From Streptomyces sp. NBC_01571 (GTDB taxonomy: Bacteria; Actinomycetota; Actinomycetes; Streptomycetales; Streptomycetaceae): DNA of 64,000 bases. The translations under genes were made by a program, and so were the position numbers. The notes under the pieces were generated by a model. It searched no databases. It saw only the letters and a program-made list of their open reading frames with translations, and was not told the origin of the DNA. The stretch is from contig NZ_JAPEPZ010000001.1 of NCBI RefSeq assembly GCF_026339875.1, positions 1,984,001 through 2,048,000 on the forward strand, given 5' to 3'. Position 1 is the stretch's first letter. Each line of letters begins with the position of its first letter. Positions 26,265 to 36,801 of this stretch are shown here, piece by piece.

Positions 26265-26581
26265 CAGCGCTGTGCCGTCTCGTCCGAGGAGACCGTCGGC
26301 ACGCCGTACTTCAGCTCACTGGGATCGACGAGGCGGAAGCCCGAGGAGTGCTTGTGCATCCGGGAGACGCTGATGGTCGAGCGCCTCGTGCCGTAGTGGG
26401 CCCGGACCCGGGCCCTGCCGTTTTTGACGAACTCGACGACGACGCGGCGCTGGTTCTGCCGGGTGTCGAGGTCCTCCCAGATCTGACCCGGGCAGACCAG
26501 GATGCCCTCGCGGGTCGTGTTCTTTTCCTGCTGGACCTGGGCGTCGTCGTCCTCGGCGGAGGTGTCGGTCGCGGCACTCAC
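26264..26581 (-). CDS. small phage-type hypothetical protein
   Basis: 105 residues from GTG 26581, with GAGGGGGG about 9 bases upstream. After an acidic start comes GQIWEDLDTRQNQRRVVVEF and SGFRLVDPSEL, a small beta-barrel-like pattern that I have seen in actinophage proteins of unknown function. The 178 bases upstream separate it from the polymerase and contain no gene. Confidence 0.5.
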   Translation of the reverse strand: MSAATDTSAEDDDAQVQQEKNTTREGILVCPGQIWEDLDTRQNQRRVVVEFVKNGRARVRAHYGTRRSTISVSRMHKHSSGFRLVDPSELKYGVPTVSSDETAQR

Positions 26582-26759
26582 AACTCGTCGCCCCCCTCAA
26601 CGGTGCGGACGGGAAGTGTGGTCTGGAACATGACGTCTCTCGATTCTCTTGCCATGGCGAGCAAGACTCGCCTTCATCCGAAATTCGAATCGGGCCCCGA
26701 GCAGCGTCGTGTCGGCACGGCCCGGCACCCTGCGGTCCGATGGTGGAGCGGGGAGCTGA

Positions 26760-27595
26760 TCAGGCGGCGTTCTTCCAGTTCTTGGTGAACGTCTCGTCGA
26801 GCATTCGGGTGTAGATGCCGAGATCGAGCGCCCCGATGAGCTGCTCGACTCGGGCGGCCGGCAGCGCGCGGAGGTCGTCGTTGACGACGATCACCGACCA
26901 GTGCGGGTCGATGCCGTTGATCCGGCGGATCACGACGTCCTGGTTATCGGGCAGCAGCGTGAGGCCGTCGGAGATGCTGGCCTCGCTGCGGTTCTTCGCC
27001 CACCCGTGGTGGCGCAGGATCTCCAGCGCGATCGGGTCACGTCGCACCCCGGCGCTGCCGGACTCGCGGCGCTTGCCCTGGCTGGCCGGGTTCACCTTCC
27101 ATGCGCCGGCGTTGTGCAGGCTCACGGCACCATCAGTGCCGTCGTGGACGATGAAGACCCGGTTGACCATCTGCAGGGCCCGCGGGTTCACCAGCTGCGC
27201 ATCGGCGTCCTCGTTGTCGTCACGGTCGGGCGCGGCGCTGACCGGGTCGGCGGCGAACGGGTAGGTGATTGATCCGCGCGAGGCGGCGAGGACGTTCTGG
27301 AACAGCAGCAGCGTCCGCACGGGATCGGCCGGGTCGATCGCCTCCTCGATCATCTTCCGGCCCAGCACAGGATCGAACGGCTCGGCGAGAGCCTCCTCTC
27401 CCCTGCTGGCGACGGTCTGCAGGTAGCGGGCCAGGGCGAAGTCGATCACGGCCGGGTGGGCCAGCGACTTCGTCGGGGTAGGACCCGCGTGGCAGGCCAG
27501 CGTCCCGCCGGAGGCGGTGATGATCGGGCTGTCGGCGACGCTCCGGTCCTCACTGGGCGACTCCAGCTCGAGCCGGTTGTTCGAGTCCTTGCTAA
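26760..27595 (-). pseudogene. family-B DNA polymerase, C-terminal part severed by IS1380
   Basis: Past the IS the polymerase frame continues as KDSNNRLELESPSEDRSVAD, SPIITASGGTLACHAGPTPT and VIDFALARYLQTVASRGEEA to its TGA at 26760. This is the thumb/C-terminal region. Without the IS and one CTAA copy, this part and 29273-31614 make one frame of 1057 residues. On its own it lacks a ribosome site and catalytic motifs. Confidence 0.85.
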
Positions 27596-29272
27596 CCTCG
27601 CCGTTTCACTTGGGTACGGCTGGCTTTGGGGCGGAAATGCGAAAGTGCCTTCCTGACCTGGGACGATGAACCTTGCTGAGGAGTTCTGTCGGTCCAGGCG
27701 GAGGGCACTTTCTACGTGCAGGCTATCGGGTTGCGTCCCAAGATCCAGGTCAGTGCAGATGGTTCGGGGGTGGTCGGGCATGCCGGGGCACGGTTACTGG
27801 CCGATCTCGCTGATGCCACCGGGCTGACCGCCGCGTACTCCACCGCGCTCAGGCCACTTCGGCCGCGCGGGACCGGGCATGATCCGGGCCGGATCGCCAC
27901 CGACCTGGCGGTGGTGCTCGCCGACGGCGGTGAGGCCATCGCGGACCTGGCCGTACTGCGGGACCAGGCAGGGGTGTTCGGTTCGGTCGCCTCGGCACCG
28001 ACGGCCTGGCGACTGCTCGCCGACACCGACGAGAGGACACTGGCTTCTCTGCGCGCGGCGCGTGCCCAAGCTCGGGAAGTCGCCTGGATGCAGGCCGCCG
28101 AGCAAGGCGAGGGCATACCCGCAGTCCGGGCCGCGGGACGCATTCTGCCCGGGCTGGTCCTGGACCTCGACGCCACGCTGATCACCTGCCACTCCGAGAA
28201 GGAGCAGGCCGCACCCACCTATAAAGGCGGCTTCGGCTTCCACCCGCTGCTGTGCTTCCTGGCCAACACCGGCGAGGCACTGTCGGGCCGACTGCGTCCC
28301 GGAAACGCCGGTGCCAACACCGCGAGCGACCACATCACGGTGTTCGACCAGGCACTCGCGCAGATCCCCGACGCTCAACTTCACGGCACCGACATCCTCG
28401 TCCGCACCGACAGTGCCGGATCCGCGAAAGCATTCCTCGCCCACGTCCGCGACGTGCGGAAACGAGGAATCCGTACCTTCTTCTCGGTCGGATACGCCAT
28501 CACCGAGCCGGTCCGTCGCGCTGTCCGGGCCATGCCCGACCGCCTCTGGCATCCCGCCCTGGACCAGGACGGGACTCTGCGTGATGGCGCCGAGGTCGCC
28601 GAGCTGACCGGCATGGTCGATCTGGACGGCTACCCGGCCGGCACCCGCATCATCGTGCGCCGAGAGCGGCCGCACCCCGGAGCCCAGCTGTCCCTGTTCG
28701 ACCAGGACGAGGGCCTGCGGCATCAGGTGTTCCTCACCGACACCCCGTACTCCGGTGGCGGTTCCGCCCAGTTCCTGGAGGTCCGCCACCGCGGACATGC
28801 CACTGTCGAGGACCACATCCGGTGCGGCAAGACCACCGGCTTCGGCCGCTTCCCTCCCGCGACTTCGCCGTCAACGCCGTCTGGCTCGAACTCAGCCTCG
28901 CCGCGATCGACCTGCTCGCCTGGACCCGTGTCCTCCTCCTGGACGGGGAGCTGGCCACCGCCGAGCCGAAGAAACTCCGCTACCGGCTACTGCACGTCAC
29001 GGCCCGCCTCACCCGCGGCGGCCGACGCCTCCACCTGCGAATATCGGCGACCTGGCCCTGGAGACACGAACTGGCCACGGCCTTCCACCGCCTCGCCGCA
29101 CTGCCCCGACCCGCCAGCTGACCAGCAAACCCCCGTCCGCCCACGACCCGAAAGAACCCGGAGAACCCGACCACCGCGCCGGGACTCCGACCTGCCCAAG
29201 CACCGAAATCACATCGGCCACCCAACAGTTGGCGATCAGCGACGCCGCCTCAGCCCAACCGAAACGGCGAGG
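27596..29272 (+). mobile_element. IS1380-family insertion sequence, copy A, 1677 bp
   Basis: Ends CCTCGCCGTTTCACTTGGG (27596) and the inverted CCTCGCCGTTTCGGTTGGG (ending 29272), with 4-bp duplications CTAA at 27592-27595 and 29273-29276. Nearly identical to copy B at 58201-59878 but one base shorter. It splits the DNA polymerase gene. Confidence 0.92.
27716..29121 (+). pseudogene. IS1380-family transposase, frameshifted copy
   Basis: Starts MQAIGLRPKIQVSADGSGVV and carries LVLDLDATLITCHSEKEQAA and ILVRTDSAGSAKAFLAHV, the DDE part of IS1380 enzymes. At 28851-28855 it reads TTCCCTCCC where copy B has TTCCCCTCCC, so the last 90 or so codons are out of frame. Inactive as written, unless the missing C is a base-call error. 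Confidence 0.9.
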
Positions 29273-31614
29273 CTAATGAGGAACATCAGCTCCGGTTCGA
29301 TGTCGATGCCGATGGCGGCCTGCTGCTCGGCGAGCACCCGGTTGTTGGTGGTCTCATCGAAGCCGTTCTCGCCGCCGACGACGGAGTAGAGGCCGTCGGT
29401 GTTCGTCGAGATGATCCGCGCACCGGCCAGCGTCTGGGCCTGCCCGATCCGCCAGCTGAACAGCTGGCCGATGATCCGCATCGAGATGGTGCGGTTGTTC
29501 ATCCTGATCGGGGTCCGGTGCGCGGCGTCAGCAGCTCCAGAGGCCGAGTTGAGGATCAGCTTCGTGCCGTTGCGCAGGGTCGTGAGCCGGGCCTTCTCCT
29601 CGGAGGAGATACCCGGCTTCTTCATCTCGAAGCCCAGGCGCTCCTTCTCGAAGAAGATCGTCGTGTAGCGGTCCGCGCCCAGCTCGGGGTTGTAGAACGC
29701 CCTCATGTTGCGCAGCAGGTTCGGGTAGTAGCTCGTGAAGTCCTCATGGATGACGAGGCCTGCCGAGGTCCGTGCGAACTTCGGGTGCAGCTTGGTGGAT
29801 TTGTCGGCCTTCGCAGTGAACAGCGTGGGGGCCTTCTTCGCCGGCTCATCGCGATAGACGGCCTTGACCGCCGAGGTGACGGCCAAGACTATCTTGCCGT
29901 CGAGCACGGTCCCGTCGGCCAGGCGCACGTGCATCGCCTCGGTGTCCGGGCGCTGCGTATCCAGCAGCTGGGCCGGATCCGGCACTTGGGCCTGCGCACG
30001 CGCGAGCTGCTCGGCCTGGTCCTGGTCGCCCTTCTTCGACTTGCGGTACTTCACCTTTTTCGGGTCCGAGCCCAGCAGCACGAGCCGTTTGTCGACGGTC
30101 GTCCCGTCGGGCAGCGCGAGCAGGTTGTGCTGGCGCTTGGCCTCGGCGACGAAGTCCTTCGCGTCCGGGTAGAAGAGCTTGGCGAGGCCGATCATCGCTG
30201 CCTGTTCTCGGTGCTCGAAGGAGTCGGCGTCGAAGACTGTCATGTCTGCCTCGGCTCCGTGGATGCCGCCTGTGCTGAACGTGGCGAAGCACGATGACGG
30301 AGAGGCGTCACGGTGGAAGTAGGGCACGTTGTTCGGTGTCTTCGGCAGCTCGCGCAAGGACTTGGCCGGGAGGTCGAACAGGTCGCGGTACTCCTCGGAG
30401 TCGTTGAAGTTCTGTCCCTCGATCGAGCGGTAGTAGTTGACGACCTGCATGAACTGGCGGTGCGCCTGCGCCTGTGCCGGCGTCGCGGATGGGTCCTTGG
30501 CAGGGTCGGGGGCCACGTTGTCCTCGAAGAAGCGCACGCACTCGTCGAGCACGTTGACCTGGGAGATGCCCTGCTCCTCGGCCACCTCCTTGGCCGGATA
30601 GAGGAACGACACGGCCTCGATGTCGTTCAGCGAGGTGTACGGCGCGAGGATGCGGCCGACGAACTTCGCGGAGGACGAGTCGATGGTCAGGCGGTCCCGG
30701 CGCACCGAGCCGTTCTTGGCGTAGACGGTCTCGGAGTACTGCGCCAGCAGACCGGCCTTGAGGTCGAAGTTGCTGGCGTAGGCCGGGTGCTGGAAGAGCT
30801 GGGCCAGGCCCAGGCAGTCGGAGACGTTGTAGGCCAGCAGCTCGTAGAGATCCTCGATCGCGGCGATCGAGGTGTCGTGGCTGAGCTTGTCGGACTCCTT
30901 GATCTGGCGGCCGAGCATCCCGAGCAGGCGCTTGAGGCTCACCTTGGTCTGCAGCTCGTTGAGACGGGCGACGTCCAGGTGCCGGCCCGAGTGCATCATG
31001 GCGCGGCGGATCTTGGCGGCCGGGCCGTCCCAGCCGAGGTAGCCGGGCATGTACTCGATGTGCTCGTTGAACAGCTTGTCGTTGTGCTCGCGCATCTCGC
31101 GCGCGGTGGTCGGCTGGACAAGACGACCGGAGTGCGGAGCCGGGAAGGTCTCCATCAGGTACAGCGCGAGCATGGTCATGTCGTAGTTCAGCGAGTTGTA
31201 CCCGGCCAGGAACGGGTGCTTCAGCGGGTCGTACTCGGGATCCGTGTCGCAGACCGGGCGCAGGCTCGCCGGATAGGACGAGACCTCGCTGCGGTCGTTG
31301 ACCTGGTCGGCGTTCGAGAGGCCCATCAGCTCGGCGAGGCGGAGGTTGCCCCGCTCGCCGCGCAGGTTCCACAGCTGGACGCTCACCGCGGGCAGGCCCG
31401 GGTTGGAGCGCACCACGGCTTCATAGAGCGCCTGCGGGTCCACGGCGTCGGAGAGCTGCTGGTTGTCGGCAAGGAAGAAGATCTCCAGGTCGTCGACGGC
31501 TCTGCCCGGCCGCGGGGTGTAGGCGCACAGAGTGAAGACGTCCGACAACGACTCGATGTCGTAGAAGGTGAAGCGCGCCTTCGAGGCCGTGACGGGTGTT
31601 CGCTGTGTGGTCAT
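29273..31614 (-). pseudogene. family-B DNA polymerase, N-terminal and palm part, interrupted by IS1380
   Basis: Residues 1-780 of a phage-type family-B polymerase. The 3'-5' exonuclease motif I is FYDIES (17-22). Motif A is HEDFTSYYPNLLRN, motif B KLILNSASGA and motif C STNTDGLYS (a variant of D-T-D-S). It starts at ATG 31614 with AAAGGAG about 8 bases upstream. The IS inserted after MFLI and appends 11 IS-encoded residues. All three polymerase motifs lie before the break, but the thumb is lost. It would copy the replicon together with the primase-helicase encoded just upstream. Confidence 0.9.
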
Positions 31615-31739
31615 GATGGGGATCTCCTTTCGTCGGTCCGACCATCACGGCCGGCGTCTGGGGAGGAGGCGCGCGCGGCCTCAGAGGGAGTCGTGAGGAG
31701 AGCGCCGGCGCGGGGTATGCATGCGCCGGGACGCCTCAC

Positions 31740-31913
31740 TCATGAGCCGGGCCTCTCCACGGGGTCTGCCGTGATCTGCGAGCGGACGATGAGGTGGGTG
31801 ATCCACTGCTCGCGCTCGACGTCGGACATCGCCGTGATCAGGCGGGCTTGGCCGCGGGCGAGTTCGAGTACGGCATGGGTGAGTTCGCCGAGTGCGCCAG
31901 CCGTTTTAGCCAT
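31740..31913 (-). CDS. 57-residue hypothetical protein
   Basis: ATG 31913, 8 bases after the primase stop, reads MAKTAGALGELTHAVLELAR and ITAMSDVEREQWITHLIVRS to TGA 31740. Helical throughout. Position between primase and polymerase suggests a small replication accessory. No strong ribosome site; probably coupled. Confidence 0.5.
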   Translation of the reverse strand: MAKTAGALGELTHAVLELARGQARLITAMSDVEREQWITHLIVRSQITADPVERPGS

Positions 31914-31920
31914 GGGTGCA

Positions 31921-33762
31921 TCAGTCCTGCTCGTCAGTGGTGTCGTCGGTCGGGGCGGATGGGCCCGTCTGCCGGAGCAGGCCGCGGTAGTTGGCCTGCA
32001 GCATCGGCTGGGATTTCTTCTTCGGGTCGCTGCCGGTGTAGCTCGGGTGCATCCACTTCTTCAGCTCGTACTCGGCGATAAGCACCTCGGGGGTGTGCAT
32101 CATCTGGCCGGGCCGGATCTTGCGGTTCTTGTCCGGGCAGTGCCACAGGGCATCCGGCCGGACGATCGCCACGAGGTCAGTGATGAACTGCTTGTTGCTC
32201 ACCGGGGAGCCCGACGGCGAGACGTCGGCGAACCAGGCCTTGTACAGGTCATAGAGGAACGTGAACGGTGCCAGGTCCCAGGCCAGCCGTCCGCGGAACT
32301 CTTCCCAGAAGGCGCGCACGGGGTCGTTGACCTCCTTGTACTCGGCCAGGACTTCCTTGGTGGCCACCGGCTCTGAGAGCTGGTAGTAGTCACCCGGAGA
32401 TGACGCGCCGGCGCGGTTGACCGCGTACCAGAAGACGTACTCCAGGACCTCGCGGCGCTGGAGGTAGTCGTCCTTGATGTACTTCTTCTCGGCTCCGGTG
32501 AAGCTCTTGGTAAAGGGCACAAAGAGCTGCCGGCGGTAGAACGACTCGGACTTGTCCTTCACGCGCGGGAACTCGTTCAGGCACTGGACCATGAAGCCGA
32601 AGAACTGGTAGGCGATCGGCATCCGGTACTTGCGGTTGATCTGGATGACGTCATTGGTCACGATCGCCTTCAGATTGGCCGCCTTGTCGATGAAGGTGCC
32701 GACATCGTTCTCGTCGACGATGATCGCGTTGGCGCGCACCAGCGGTTCGAGCGCGAAGTCCTTGCCGAAGTCCGAGAGCGGAATCGAGGTGTGCGCGCCG
32801 CTGCCGACGAGGTTGCGCATGAGCGCGCAAAGCGTGCCCTTACCGTTGTTGCCCTGCTCGGAGTAGAACCAGGCGGTCTTACCCCAGCGCACGTGCGGCC
32901 GGATGATCGCGCCGATGATCTCCCAGATCAGGTCGGCAAGACCCTCGTCACCGGGCTGGTCGAAGAGCTCTTCGATCCAGGCGCCGACTTCCCAATCTCC
33001 GTCCTCAGGGTGCGTGATGACCTGCTGCGGGGCGTCGTCCACGTAGTCGACGTCGTTCTTGGTCAGCAGCACGATGGCGGGGTCGAAGGGGTGGACCTGC
33101 TTGGGCTCGAAGTGGAAGTCCTTGCCGAAGATCGTGAGGTCCAGCGGCTCGGTGCCGTAGAAGACGATGCCGTTGCGCGCGGCGATGAAGTCGCGGTTCG
33201 TGCTCTGGTGCCGACGCGGGCTGTCCTCGCGCAAAACGGCCAGGACCTCGGCGAACTCCTTGAGGGTCAGCTGGGTGTTGTACATGCGCGCCGTGGTGCG
33301 GATGTCGTCCTCGCTGGTGGTGTACGTCCCACGCGCGCGGCCCGCGGCCTGGTACATCGCCAGCAGGTCGTACTCACGGTCGGTGTCCTTGGCGTTGGGC
33401 GCGATCCGGATGACGTGGTGCAGACGCAGGAGGATCTGCGCGACCTGCCAGTACGTCAGATATCTCGGCAGGGGGTACTTCTCGGCGGCCGTGGCCGCCT
33501 TGAAATTCTCGGCCTTGATGACCCCGCCCACGATCGCCAGCAGCTCCTTCTCCAGCGCACGAGGCGTCGGAGGATCGGTCGGGTCGATCTGGTCGAGGTA
33601 GGCGGCGGTGACGTAGGTGACGATCTCGTTCTGCGGAGCCATGTCGTCGCGGCTCGAGAAGTACCCCATGACGCTGGCCAGGACGTCGGCGACGGGGTTG
33701 GTGCGCGGTCCGGCGTTGGAACCGGCGGCAGGTACGGACATGAGGGCATCAGGAGGCGTCAT
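31921..33762 (-). CDS. P4/D5-type primase-helicase (SF3 helicase domain)
   Basis: 613 residues. The C-terminal half is an SF3/D5-like ATPase: Walker A EQGNNGKGT (302-310), Walker B NAIIVDEND (345-353), then ATNDVIQINRKY-like VTNDVIQINRKYRMPI and QCLNEFPRVKD, as in phage P4 alpha and poxvirus D5 relatives. The N-terminal 250 residues would hold the primase or D5_N part, though no zinc motif is seen. It unwinds and probably primes the replicon, working with the family-B polymerase next door. First gene of the leftward replication operon. Confidence 0.85.
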   Translation of the reverse strand: MTPPDALMSVPAAGSNAGPRTNPVADVLASVMGYFSSRDDMAPQNEIVTYVTAAYLDQIDPTDPPTPRALEKELLAIVGGVIKAENFKAATAAEKYPLPRYLTYWQVAQILLRLHHVIRIAPNAKDTDREYDLLAMYQAAGRARGTYTTSEDDIRTTARMYNTQLTLKEFAEVLAVLREDSPRRHQSTNRDFIAARNGIVFYGTEPLDLTIFGKDFHFEPKQVHPFDPAIVLLTKNDVDYVDDAPQQVITHPEDGDWEVGAWIEELFDQPGDEGLADLIWEIIGAIIRPHVRWGKTAWFYSEQGNNGKGTLCALMRNLVGSGAHTSIPLSDFGKDFALEPLVRANAIIVDENDVGTFIDKAANLKAIVTNDVIQINRKYRMPIAYQFFGFMVQCLNEFPRVKDKSESFYRRQLFVPFTKSFTGAEKKYIKDDYLQRREVLEYVFWYAVNRAGASSPGDYYQLSEPVATKEVLAEYKEVNDPVRAFWEEFRGRLAWDLAPFTFLYDLYKAWFADVSPSGSPVSNKQFITDLVAIVRPDALWHCPDKNRKIRPGQMMHTPEVLIAEYELKKWMHPSYTGSDPKKKSQPMLQANYRGLLRQTGPSAPTDDTTDEQD

Positions 33763-34096
33763 GTTGCTGCTTTCTCGATCATGATCGAGTTCCTGCCGGC
33801 GATGAGTGGGAAGCCGATTGGACTCGTAATCGAACGAAACGTGATCTTGACCCTACGTCATCCGAGTGCCCTTTTTCAACGATTGAGCCACCATCCAACA
33901 AGAGAGTCGACTGATGTCACGAATGGCGGCCAATGGAGGCCCAAAGGGCCACCGACAGGGACTGGAGAGAGCGCGCGACCGCCACGGCCACGCCACACGC
34001 GTCGCGAGCCTGGGTGGGACATGAGAACCAGCGACTCGTCGGGCACATGCCCCACGGAGTCGCTGGCTTCTCGTACTCGACCACGCACCCGCGGGC
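33763..34096. promoter_or_regulatory. upstream region of the replication operon
   Basis: No gene. A perfect 14-bp palindrome TCGATCATGATCGA (33775-33788) lies 13 bases before the primase start, a natural operator position. Farther out, CCAGCGACTC (34028-34037) pairs with GAGTCGCTGG (34057-34066) around an inner GGGCA-CA-TGCCC stem, a terminator-like hairpin. The promoter itself could not be picked out with confidence. Confidence 0.45.
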
Positions 34097-34106
34097 CAGG
34101 GCTTGA

Positions 34107-35384
34107 TCAAGTTCCGTAGGTGTCTGGTTCGGTTGTGATGCCCAGGATGTGGAGTGCTCGTTCGGGTTCGTTTCGAATCGCTCGGGTGGTTTTGGCGATG
34201 TTGTCGGATCCGAGGGTCTTCAGGACGCCGATGGCGAGGTTGCGGAGGGTTGCCATGGCGCGGGGTGCTGTGCCGGTGTGGACGGTGGAGGCGTCTTCGG
34301 CGAAGGTGACGTCCCTGATGTGGTGTGAGGAGTTCTCGATCCCCCAGTGCCCGCGGATCGCGGTGGCAAGGCCGGCGGGGCCGGTCTGGTGGGCGTCGAG
34401 GCTGGTGACGGCGTAGAGGCTCTCCCGGGTCTCGCGCTGGCCGGTTTGCTTGCGGCGGCGGTGGACACGGATGGCCAGGCGGCCGTGGGGGAAGGAGATC
34501 CCGCCGAGTTCGTCCGGGACGGCGCAGGTCTTGATCGAGCGGGACTCGCGCCTGCCGTGCCCGGTGGTGGAGGCGGTGTGCTGGACGGGAATATCGCGCC
34601 ACGGCAGGTCCGCGAGCTGGCTGTGGGCGGTCGGCTGGTTGGTCTTGGTCACGGCGATGTAGTGGGCCTTCTTCGTCTCGACCAGCCAGGAGACGTTCGC
34701 CTTGACCGAGTGCAGCGCGTCGAAGGTGACGACGGTGCCGGCCAGGTCCAGCGGTGCCAGGAGCGGTTGGAAATGTGTGGTTTCGTTCGTCTTCGCGCCC
34801 ACTTCCACCTGCGCGAGGGTGACGACCGGGGCGTGGGTGACCGCGGAGAGCAGATGCCGGCGCTTCGCGGTCAGACGGGCTGATCCCTTGAGTGTCTTGC
34901 CGTCGACAGCGATCACACACGGCCGCCCGGACGCCGAGGGCGATGGCCTGTGGGCCGGCTCGGTGGCGACGCGGTGCCGGTCGGCGAGGTAGGCGCCCAC
35001 CGCCCGGTCCAGGGCGTCACCGTCAACGGTCCCCAGCACCCGGCCGATCGTGGCCGGTGACGGAGTGCGTCGCCAGCCGAGCAGGTGACGCCGGATCCCG
35101 ATCACTACCAGGAGTGCGTTCGAGGCGCGCTGGCCCCACTCGGCGAGTTCCTCGATGCTCCTCGCTCCCGACACGGCCGCACAGGCGCACACCAGCAAGA
35201 TCGCGGTCAGTGAGTACCAACGGCCCCGCCGCGAGCGCGGATCGGGCACCGCATCGAGGTAGGAACGCAGATCGGCGACCTGACCGGCGTCCAGCGGACC
35301 CAGCCTCATCAGCACGGCAGGGACCGGAGAAGATATTGCAGCAGGCACGGGCCACCTCGTGATCATCGGGCGTAGGAACCACAA
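34107..35384 (-). CDS. ISAs1-family transposase (divergent copy)
   Basis: 425 residues: [60 protein letters not shown] (first Asp) and [20 protein letters not shown] (Glu) are hallmarks of ISAs1/H-repeat DDE transposases. About four fifths identical by eye to the other two copies, so a separate lineage of the same family. Frame intact. Confidence 0.9.
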   Translation of the reverse strand: MWFLRPMITRWPVPAAISSPVPAVLMRLGPLDAGQVADLRSYLDAVPDPRSRRGRWYSLTAILLVCACAAVSGARSIEELAEWGQRASNALLVVIGIRRHLLGWRRTPSPATIGRVLGTVDGDALDRAVGAYLADRHRVATEPAHRPSPSASGRPCVIAVDGKTLKGSARLTAKRRHLLSAVTHAPVVTLAQVEVGAKTNETTHFQPLLAPLDLAGTVVTFDALHSVKANVSWLVETKKAHYIAVTKTNQPTAHSQLADLPWRDIPVQHTASTTGHGRRESRSIKTCAVPDELGGISFPHGRLAIRVHRRRKQTGQRETRESLYAVTSLDAHQTGPAGLATAIRGHWGIENSSHHIRDVTFAEDASTVHTGTAPRAMATLRNLAIGVLKTLGSDNIAKTTRAIRNEPERALHILGITTEPDTYGT

Positions 35385-35534
35385 TGATCACGAAACCCGT
35401 GCCTGCCCTGCTATCCACCCCAACCGACGACAGCCCGGCCAACCCTCACCACCCCGGAACTTGCAGCCGCCCTGTGGTTGGGGCGGACAGCAGAGCAGGC
35501 ACGGACTGAGTGATCATTTGGGTGTCTAAGCCTG

Positions 35535-36782
35535 ATGATCACGAGGTTGCCCGTGCCTGCCGCTGTATCTTCTCCCATCCCCGCCGTGCTGGCGAAGTTG
35601 GGTCTCCTTGACGCTGACCAGGTCGCTGACCTGCGACCCTTCCTCGAGTCGGTGCCCGATCCGCGCTCAAGGCGGGGCCGCTGGTACTCGCTGACGGCGA
35701 TCCTGCTGGTGTGTGCATGCGCGGCGGTCTCCGGGGCGAGGAGCATCGACGAACTCGCCGAGTGGGGTGAGCGCGCCCCGAACTCACTGCTGGTGGTCAT
35801 CGGCATCCGCCGTCATCCGCTCGGCTGGCGGCGCACACCGTCACGGACCACGATCGGCCGGGTGCTGGAGGCCGTCGACGGGGATGCCCTGGACCAAGCG
35901 GTGGGCGCCTACCTCGCCGACCGGCACCACACAGCCACCAGGCCGCCCGGCCCGCCCGGTCCCGGGCAGCGGCGCGTGATCGCCGTCGACGGCAAGGCGC
36001 TCAAGGGCTCGGCCCGCCTCGCCGCTAGGCGCAGACACCTGCTCTCCGCGGTCACCCACCACCGAGCCGTGACCCTCGCTCAGGCCGAGGTCGGCGCGAA
36101 GACGAACGAGACCACCCACTTCCGGCCCCTGCTCGAGCCCCTCGACCTGACCGGCACCCTCGTCACCTTCGACGCTTTGCACTCGGTCCAGGCGAACGTC
36201 GCCTGGCTGGTCGAGATCAAGAAGGCCCACTACCTGGCAGTGATCAAGACCAATCAGCCGACCGCCCACCGCCAACTCGCCGCACTGCCCTGGCAGGACA
36301 TCGCCGTCCAGCACACCGCCACCACGAAGGGACACGGCCGCCGTGAATCCCGCTCGATCAAGACCTGCGGCATCGCGGACGAACTCGGCGGCATCGCCTT
36401 CCCCCACGCCCGACTGGCCATCCGCGTTCACCGCCGTCGCACACAGACCGGCCACCGGCAGACACGGGAGACGGTCTACGCCGTCACCAGCCTCGACGCC
36501 CATCAGACAGCCCCGGCCGAACTGGCCGGCGCAGTCCGAGGCCACTGGTCCGTGGAGGCCCTGCACCATGTCAGAGACGTCACCTTCGCCGAGGACGCCT
36601 CCACCGTCCACACGGGAACCGCACCCCGCGCCATGGCGACCTTCCGCAACCTCGCCATCGGCCTGCTGAAAACCCTCGGTGCCGGCAACATCGCCAAGAC
36701 CACACGGGCGATCCGCGACCAACCAGAGCGAGCACTCCCACTCCTGGGCATCACCAACAACCCGGAACCCCAGGGAACTTGA
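35535..36782 (+). CDS. ISAs1-family transposase
   Basis: 415 residues, intact. [40 protein letters not shown] and [20 protein letters not shown] carry the ISAs1 DDE signatures. It differs from the copy at 38405 by one residue seen here (RRRH versus RRRN in the stretch after ARLAA) and a silent base near 35707. Its IS lacks the left 31 bases. Confidence 0.92.
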   Translation: MITRLPVPAAVSSPIPAVLAKLGLLDADQVADLRPFLESVPDPRSRRGRWYSLTAILLVCACAAVSGARSIDELAEWGERAPNSLLVVIGIRRHPLGWRRTPSRTTIGRVLEAVDGDALDQAVGAYLADRHHTATRPPGPPGPGQRRVIAVDGKALKGSARLAARRRHLLSAVTHHRAVTLAQAEVGAKTNETTHFRPLLEPLDLTGTLVTFDALHSVQANVAWLVEIKKAHYLAVIKTNQPTAHRQLAALPWQDIAVQHTATTKGHGRRESRSIKTCGIADELGGIAFPHARLAIRVHRRRTQTGHRQTRETVYAVTSLDAHQTAPAELAGAVRGHWSVEALHHVRDVTFAEDASTVHTGTAPRAMATFRNLAIGLLKTLGAGNIAKTTRAIRDQPERALPLLGITNNPEPQGT

Positions 36783-36801
36783 TCAAGCCCTGCCCGCGGG
36801 C

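Larger units (their letters stand above)
34097..36792. mobile_element. head-to-head pair of ISAs1-family elements inserted as one unit
   Basis: Two ISAs1 transposases point away from each other. The outer ends both carry CAGGGCTTGATCAAGTTCC (34097 and the inverse ending 36792), and the whole is flanked by a 9-bp duplication CCCGCGGGC (34088-34096; 36793-36801). The left copy ends at 35474 with a left-type terminus; the right copy begins at once at 35475, lacking 31 bases present in the complete copy at 38313, including its own inner terminus. So the unit probably moved or formed as one. Confidence 0.85.

Noticed and set aside
29518..32376. Long + strand frames opposite polymerase and primase
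   Set aside because: Mirror images of coding DNA without motifs or ribosome sites; the minus strand holds conserved polymerase and helicase motifs.
35411..35806. Hairpins within the ISAs1 junction as a terminator
   Set aside because: They are IS ends and coding DNA; the inverted repeats are explained by transposon termini.
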